NCBI RefSeq assembly: GCF_900108175.1
Contig: NZ_FNVO01000026.1
Location: forward strand, 21,381-85,380
Length of the DNA: 64,000 bases
Source: Thermomonospora echinospora
GTDB lineage: Bacteria; Actinomycetota; Actinomycetes; Streptosporangiales; Streptosporangiaceae
Reading direction: 5' to 3'
Part shown: piece after piece, positions 59,607-64,000 of the stretch
How positions within the stretch are numbered: the first letter of the stretch is position 1
Layout of the letters: every line of letters starts with the position of its first letter
The notes under the pieces: model-generated
What the model saw: only the letters and a program-made list of their open reading frames with translations
What the model was told of the DNA's origin: nothing
The model's database searches: none
Program-made: the position numbers and the translations under genes

Positions 59607-61199
59607 TCAGGCGTCGGCGGCGAGGTCGGCGTGCCGGGTGCGGAGGTCGCGTTTGAGGATCTTGCCGCTGGGGTTCTTGGGGAGGGAGTCGGCGATGACG
59701 ACGTACTTGGGGCGCTTGAAGCCGGCCAGGCGTTCGCGGGCGTGGGCGTGGACGTCGTCGGCGGTCAGCGCCGAGCCCGGCTTGGGGACGACGACGGCGG
59801 TGACGGCCTCGATCCAGTGCGGATGGCTGATGCCGAACACGGCCACCTCGGCGACGCCGTCCAGCGCGTAGATGGCCTCCTCGACCTCGCGGCTGGCGAC
59901 GTTCTCCCCACCGGTCTTGATCATGTCCTTCTTGCGGTCGACCACCGTCAGGTAGCCGTCGGCGTCCATGACCCCCAGGTCGCCGGAGTGGAACCAGCCG
60001 TTGCGGAACGCCTCGGCGGTCTTGTCCTCGTCGTTGTAGTAGCCGAGCGCGGCGTGCGGGCTGCGGTGCACGATCTCGCCGATCTCGCCGGGCGGCACCG
60101 GGTCGCCGGCGTCGTCGACCAGCATGGTCTCGACGTTGATCGCCGCCCGCCCGGCGCTGCCGGCCCTGGGCAGTTGCTCGCCGGGACGCAGGATCGTGGC
60201 CAGCGGGGACATCTCCGTCTGGCCGTAGAAGTTCCACAGCCGTACGTCGGGCAGCCGTCGCTGCAGCTCGTGCAGCACCTCGACGGGCATCGGCGAGGCC
60301 CCGTAGTAGCCCTTGCGCAGGCTGGACAGGTCGGTGGTGTCGAAGTCGGGGTGGCGCAGCAGCGAGATCCACACCGTCGGGGGGCAGAACAGCTTGGTGA
60401 CCCGCTCCCGCTCGATGGTCGCCAGCAATGTCGCCGGGTCGGGGCCGGGCAGGATGATGCTGGTCGCACCCAGGTAGACGTCGACGGAGAAGAAGCAGTC
60501 CAGCTGGGCGCAGTGGTACATCGGCAGCGCGTGGACCTCGACGTCGTCGCCGCTCATCCCGCCGTCCACAATGCACGAGACGTACTGGGAGATCAGCGAC
60601 CGGCTGGACAACAGCACGCCCTTGGGCCGCGACTCGGTGCCCGAGGTGTACATCAGCCGCAGCGGGTCGTCGTCGGCCACCAGCACGTCCGGGGCCTCGG
60701 CCGGGCCCTCCTGCCACCAGGCGTCGACGTCCTCCCAGCCCTCGGCCGGGGCGGCGCCCGACAGCCCGATCCAGCCGCGCACCCCGTCCTGCAGGTCCGC
60801 GGCGGCCAGCGCCTTCTCGGCGGTCGGGGCCAGCGCGTCCTCGGCGACGATCCCGGACGCGCCCGAGTGCCGCAGGATGTAGGCGATCTCGTCGGCGTTC
60901 AGCATGAAGTTCACCGGGACCAGCACGACACCGAGCCGGGCGGTCGCGAACACCAGCACCGCGTACTGCCAGGAGTTGTGCGACAGCAGCGCGAGCCGGT
61001 CGCCCTTGGTCAGCCCACGCGCGGCCAGCGCGTGCGCGGCCCGGTTGACCGCCACGTCGAACTCGGCATAGGTGACCCGCAGATCCCCAAAGACCACCGC
61101 GAGCCTTCCGGGATCGCGGCGGGCGGTGCGGTGCAGCAGATCCCCCAGCGAGTGTTGCCGGGCGCGGGCGACCATCGACGAGATCTCGGGTGCGTACAC
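59607..61199 (-). CDS. acyl-CoA synthetase (AMP-binding, FadD family)
   Basis: A 530-residue adenylate-forming ligase. P-loop YTSGTESRPKG at 184-194, A5 region NFYGQTEMS, hinge HSGDLGVMDADGYLTVVDRKKDMIKTGG and the catalytic Lys in KNPSGKILKRDLR. It activates a fatty or other carboxylic acid. GTG 61199 is chosen because AAGGA lies 8 nt upstream; no plausible earlier start exists. It is monocistronic or coupled with genes outside the window, and converges on the ABC-F gene with a 143-bp gap. Confidence 0.93.
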   Translation of the reverse strand: MYAPEISSMVARARQHSLGDLLHRTARRDPGRLAVVFGDLRVTYAEFDVAVNRAAHALAARGLTKGDRLALLSHNSWQYAVLVFATARLGVVLVPVNFMLNADEIAYILRHSGASGIVAEDALAPTAEKALAAADLQDGVRGWIGLSGAAPAEGWEDVDAWWQEGPAEAPDVLVADDDPLRLMYTSGTESRPKGVLLSSRSLISQYVSCIVDGGMSGDDVEVHALPMYHCAQLDCFFSVDVYLGATSIILPGPDPATLLATIERERVTKLFCPPTVWISLLRHPDFDTTDLSSLRKGYYGASPMPVEVLHELQRRLPDVRLWNFYGQTEMSPLATILRPGEQLPRAGSAGRAAINVETMLVDDAGDPVPPGEIGEIVHRSPHAALGYYNDEDKTAEAFRNGWFHSGDLGVMDADGYLTVVDRKKDMIKTGGENVASREVEEAIYALDGVAEVAVFGISHPHWIEAVTAVVVPKPGSALTADDVHAHARERLAGFKRPKYVVIADSLPKNPSGKILKRDLRTRHADLAADA

Positions 61200-61428
61200 G
61201 GTCGGCGTCCTTCCAAACACGGCTTTTGGATGATCAAATACCCGATATGCCCGCGACCGCAACAGCCGGTCGGCGGGCCGCCGGCATCGCCTACGCGCAC
61301 GACCATCTCCGCAGCGACGAGACGCTGCCGTCCCAGACCACACCCGCCCCGGTTCCGGCTCCGCAACAGACCGAACCGACTCGCCGACCCAAGCCCCGGG
61401 CCGACCGGGGCCGGGGCAGGCCGGGCGG

Positions 61429-62364
61429 TCAATCGGCGACACGGAGAATGATTTTCCCGCGTACGTGCCCGGTCTGGCTGAGCCGGAATGCCTCGGCGGC
61501 ATCGGTGAGGTCCATGACGGTGCTGACCTCGGGGACCAGCACGCCGCTTTCCACCATCCGGCTGAGCTGCTGGAGATCTGTCGCGCTGGGCCGGGCGAAC
61601 ACGAACGTGCCGCCGTTTTCGAGGACGCCGTCGTTCGTCAGCGACACGACCCTGCCCTTCGAAGCGTCGTTCAGAAGGCCGAGCGACGCTGTCAGCGCCT
61701 CGCCGCCGTACATGTCCAGAATCGCCGTGACGCCGTGCGGGGCGAGCGCTCGCACGCGCTCGTCGAGCCCGGGGCCGTAGGCAACGGGTTCCGCGCCCAG
61801 CCGCCGGAGGTAGTCGTGGTTGGGCGCGGAGGCAGTGCCGATGACGCGTGCTCCCAGCGCCACGCCGATCTGCACCGCGAAGGAACCGACGCCGCCGGCC
61901 GCGGCCTGGATGAGGACGGTGTCACCGGGTCCTGTCCGCAGAGCGTGGACGAGCGACTGGTACGCAGTGAGACCGGCGATCGGTACCGCGGCCGCCTGCT
62001 CCCAGCTGAGGCCCGCCGGCTTCCGGGCGATGGTGCGCAGGGGCGCGGCGACCCGTTCGGCGTAGGTTCCGCGCCCGATCGAGTCCTCCCGGACGTATCC
62101 GATCACCTCATCTCCGGCCGTGAACTCCGTCACCGTGGGGCCGACCCGGGCGACGACGCCGGCGACGTCCCAACCCGGGATGACGGGGAAGTGCACATCG
62201 AAGCGGCTGTCGAGGTGCCCGGCCGCGGTCTGCCAGTCGACCGGGTTGACCGACACCGTCTTCACGTCGATGAGGACCGACTCCGGGCCGAGCTTCGGTT
62301 CGGGAACCTCCCGTACTTCCAGCACTTCCGGACCGCCGTATCGAGAATAGACGATCGCCTTCAT
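61429..62364 (-). CDS. NADP-dependent quinone-oxidoreductase-like MDR protein
   Basis: A 311-residue medium-chain dehydrogenase/reductase of the zinc-free quinone oxidoreductase group. Landmarks are MKAIVYSRYGGPEVLEVREVP, SVNPVDWQTAAGH, GWDVAGVVARVGPTVTEFTAGDEVIG, the nucleotide loop IQAAAGGVGSFAVQIGVALGARVIGTAS and the C-terminal HVRGKIILRV. It uses NADPH to reduce quinones or enones. ATG 62364 has AAGGAG 4 nt upstream. It lies 122 bp downstream of a TetR gene on the same strand. Confidence 0.92.
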   Translation of the reverse strand: MKAIVYSRYGGPEVLEVREVPEPKLGPESVLIDVKTVSVNPVDWQTAAGHLDSRFDVHFPVIPGWDVAGVVARVGPTVTEFTAGDEVIGYVREDSIGRGTYAERVAAPLRTIARKPAGLSWEQAAAVPIAGLTAYQSLVHALRTGPGDTVLIQAAAGGVGSFAVQIGVALGARVIGTASAPNHDYLRRLGAEPVAYGPGLDERVRALAPHGVTAILDMYGGEALTASLGLLNDASKGRVVSLTNDGVLENGGTFVFARPSATDLQQLSRMVESGVLVPEVSTVMDLTDAAEAFRLSQTGHVRGKIILRVAD

Positions 62365-62486
62365 CGCGCTCCTTCGAGCCGTGGGCCGAACACCGGCCTG
62401 CCGATGGTGGTCCCCGCGGCCGCCTCCGTATCTGTCGGGCTTCTCTCCGGCCGTCCGAGGCGGCGTACGTGACCGGCGGGCTTCGA

Positions 62487-63191
62487 TCACCGGGTGAACT
62501 CGCGCCGGTCGGCCGCGCCCGCCGGGTTCGCCGGCTGAGGAGCCGTGCCCGGAGCGTTGTGCTGGGGAGGCTCGGAGGCGAGCCGCTCCACGTGGATCTC
62601 GGGCCCGCGCTCCTCATGGGGAACCGGGCGGGAGGCCACCAGCCGGCAGCCGAACTCGACGAAACGGTCCTGGAGGTCGGCGACGGACAGCCGCCCGTCG
62701 CCGCGGTACCAGATCGCCACCCCGTTGCACATCTCCAGGAGCGCCAGACGGGTGATCTGCACGTCGGTGACCTGGAACTCGCCGGTGCGCACGCCGCGTT
62801 CGAGCACGCGCTGGAAGAGGGACTCGTAGTCGTCGCGCAAAGCCATGATCTCCGCACGGTTGTCACCGGTCAGCGCCTGCACCTCCCGGTCGATCACCCG
62901 GGAGGTCAGCGGGTTGAGGGCCTCCGTCGCGACGTGGCCGAGCACCAGCCGGGCCAGTTGGACGGCCGGGTCGGCGCTGTGCTCGACGGCCTCGCGCCCG
63001 ACGCGGAGCAGTTCCTGCAGGCCGGCGCGCATGATGCCGGTCAGCAGGTCCTCCTTGCCTCCGGCGTAGTGGTACAGCGTCGCCGAGTTCAGTCCCGCGG
63101 CCCGGCCGATCTCCCGGATGCCGGTTGCCGCGTACCCCCGCTCGGCGAACAGCCGCACCGCGACCTGATGGATCCGTTCAAGACCTGACAC
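62487..63191 (-). CDS. TetR-family transcriptional regulator
   Basis: About 234 residues. HTH: LERIHQVAVRLFAERGYAATGIREIGRAAGLNSATLYHYAGGKEDLLTGIM; the C-terminal part is like TetR regulators of acyl-CoA metabolism (VIDREVQALTGDNRAEIMALRDDYESLFQRVLERGV), and a Pro-rich tail of about 40 residues follows (PGTAPQPANPAGAADRREF). GTG 63191 is the likely start; upstream in-frame codons run through the operator-like palindrome. The truncated enoyl-CoA hydratase gene is divergent and is a likely target. Confidence 0.9.
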   Translation of the reverse strand: MSGLERIHQVAVRLFAERGYAATGIREIGRAAGLNSATLYHYAGGKEDLLTGIMRAGLQELLRVGREAVEHSADPAVQLARLVLGHVATEALNPLTSRVIDREVQALTGDNRAEIMALRDDYESLFQRVLERGVRTGEFQVTDVQITRLALLEMCNGVAIWYRGDGRLSVADLQDRFVEFGCRLVASRPVPHEERGPEIHVERLASEPPQHNAPGTAPQPANPAGAADRREFTR

Positions 63192-63201
63192 GATCAGATT
63201 C

Positions 63202-63343
63202 CCAATCAATCGATTGACCAGCAACAGGTATCACCGGGCATCGAACTCGGTCAACCGAAATCCCTTGACCGGCCTAGGAAGTCCGCTCTGACGTACGGCC
63301 GACCTGAACCCACAATCCGGCTACCAATCCATCGATTGATTGG
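63202..63343. promoter_or_regulatory. paired CCAATC-type palindromes between TetR and enoyl-CoA hydratase
   Basis: CCAATCAATCGATTGACC at 63202-63219 and CCAATCCATCGATTGATTGG at 63324-63343 share the same core; TCAATCGATTGA (63206-63217) is a perfect palindrome and the second site is symmetric at 18 of 20 positions. Centres are 122 bp apart. They probably bind the TetR protein whose gene begins at 63191. Confidence 0.75.
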
Positions 63344-63644
63344 GATCTGACGTCACCCCGCTCTCGTCTCTTGGTGTCGCACAGGGGAAGGGAACCGCGA
63401 TGAGCGCTTCCCGTGCAGACCGCCACGGCCCCGGACCTTGCCTCGGCCGACGGCACACTCCCCCGCGCACTTGACACGGTCACGCCCACTGGCCGAACAT
63501 CAAATTCGATTTCGATGTCAAGAAAGGTATGTGTCGACGGCGCGTACGGCCATCGGCACGGCCACCGGCGGTGTCCCAGGGACGGCTCGACGTGAGCGCC
63601 GAGCGCATCCTCGGCCTGCCCTGAGCACGATGAGGAGCCCCGCA
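63344..63644. other. leader region of the truncated enoyl-CoA hydratase gene
   Basis: About 300 bp from the second palindrome to the hydratase start. A TTGACA box occurs at 63471-63476, but no -10 at the right distance; an AT-richer patch with TTCGATTTCGAT follows at 63505-63516. No small gene is convincing. Confidence 0.45.
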
Positions 63645-64000
63645 TTGGGTGAGCAGATCCTGTACGAGGTCAAGGACCGGGTGGCGGTCATCTCGTTGAA
63701 CCGTCCCGAGGTCGCCAACGCCCAGACCATGGACCTGCTGGACGACCTGGACGCGGCCTGGAGTCGGGCCGCCGACGATGAGGAGGTGCGGGTCATCGTG
63801 CTGCGCGGCAACGGCAAGCACTTCTCGGCCGGGCACGACCTCAAGAGCGGGGCGCCCGCCCCCGAAAAGCTCACCCTGGAGTGGATCTACACCATCGAGG
63901 CCCGCCGGTACCTGGAGTACTGCCTGCGCTGGCGCAACGTTCCCAAGCCCTCGATCGCCTCCGTGCAGGGCAAGTGCATCGCCGGCGGGCTGATGCTGTG
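63645..64000 (+). CDS. enoyl-CoA hydratase family protein, truncated by the window end
   Basis: At least 118 residues of a crotonase-fold protein run off the right edge. They read LYEVKDRVAVISLNRPEVANAQ, then the first oxyanion segment GKHFSAGHDLKSG and the second SVQGKCIAGGLML. TTG 63645 has GAGGAG (63632-63637) with a 7-nt spacer and is preferred; ATG 63630 is in frame but lacks a ribosome site. It is divergent from the TetR gene and shares the paired palindromes, so it probably belongs to that regulon. Confidence 0.9.
   Translation, partial: MGEQILYEVKDRVAVISLNRPEVANAQTMDLLDDLDAAWSRAADDEEVRVIVLRGNGKHFSAGHDLKSGAPAPEKLTLEWIYTIEARRYLEYCLRWRNVPKPSIASVQGKCIAGGLML

Noticed and set aside
63413..63595. 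60-codon plus-strand frame before the enoyl-CoA hydratase gene
   Set aside because: No ribosome site, no recognisable family, and it covers the presumed promoter region.
1..64000. Search for tRNA, rRNA, riboswitch and CRISPR features
   Set aside because: No cloverleaf with conserved tRNA bases, no rRNA segments, no regularly spaced direct repeats and no recognised riboswitch core were found when reading both strands; a covariance-model scan could not be run.

Overview
The window is 64 kb of high-GC DNA with GC-rich third codon positions, GGAGG-type ribosome binding sites, many TetR/GntR/MarR/IclR regulators, F420- and flavin-type LLM oxidoreductases and a BTAD/AfsR-type regulator. This points to a filamentous or soil actinomycete, probably a Streptosporangiales/Thermomonosporaceae-like lineage; the genus is an inference only. 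I saw no rRNA, tRNA, CRISPR array, intact insertion sequence or phage gene.

Layout. (1) 1-5396, minus strand: an oligopeptide/nickel-type ABC importer (two permeases, a double ATPase, a lipoprotein) followed by the first codons of a further gene at the left edge. (2) 5.7-10.2 kb: an SDR, a Rieske oxygenase with its PDR-type reductase, then decayed DNA containing a secreted-repeat fragment, a broken IclR regulator and a stub of a CitE-type lyase. (3) 10.3-14.4 kb: a VOC protein/TetR pair sharing a palindromic operator, and a MarR regulator divergent from an unusual LLM-monooxygenase/BBE-oxidase fusion with twin identical palindromes in between. (4) 14.9-20.3 kb: an AfsR-like regulator, an FMN reductase and an MFS exporter. 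(5) 20.6-53.6 kb: a large catabolic island. (6) 53.8-55.9 kb: a secreted beta-helix protein. (7) 56-64 kb: a TetR/SDR pair with a strong operator, an ABC-F ATPase, an acyl-CoA ligase, a quinone-oxidoreductase-like enzyme, a TetR regulator with paired operators and a truncated enoyl-CoA hydratase.

The catabolic island is the main interest. It is split into short, mostly divergent transcription units: thiolase, enoyl-CoA hydratase, nitroreductase and Baeyer-Villiger monooxygenase; acyl-CoA ligase with an MFE2-like SDR; a complete Liv-type importer with three SDRs; two modules pairing a cysteine-less thiolase-like protein with a DUF35 zinc-ribbon protein (the arrangement of the Ltp2/ChsH2 retro-aldolase of steroid side-chain catabolism); an LLM oxidoreductase; a SnoaL-like protein with an isochorismatase-fold protein; a class III CoA-transferase; two adjacent acyl-CoA dehydrogenase pairs plus a single one; MaoC; and more SDRs. 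A plausible reading is: import by Liv, CoA activation by ligase or CoA transfer, oxidation of a ring or side chain (BVMO, SDRs, heteromeric dehydrogenases, hydratases), and C-C cleavage by thiolase or retro-aldolase. Classic steroid-ring genes (kshAB, kstD, hsaABCD) and Mce importer genes are not in the window, so the substrate is unknown.

Almost every divergent gap in the island carries a short AT-rich island. Several share a CTATG half-site or an AGTATCATA core, and one lies at the promoter of the FadR-type regulator at 47976-48710. This suggests a common regulon. It is my strongest candidate for an undescribed system, but it rests on motif reading by eye.
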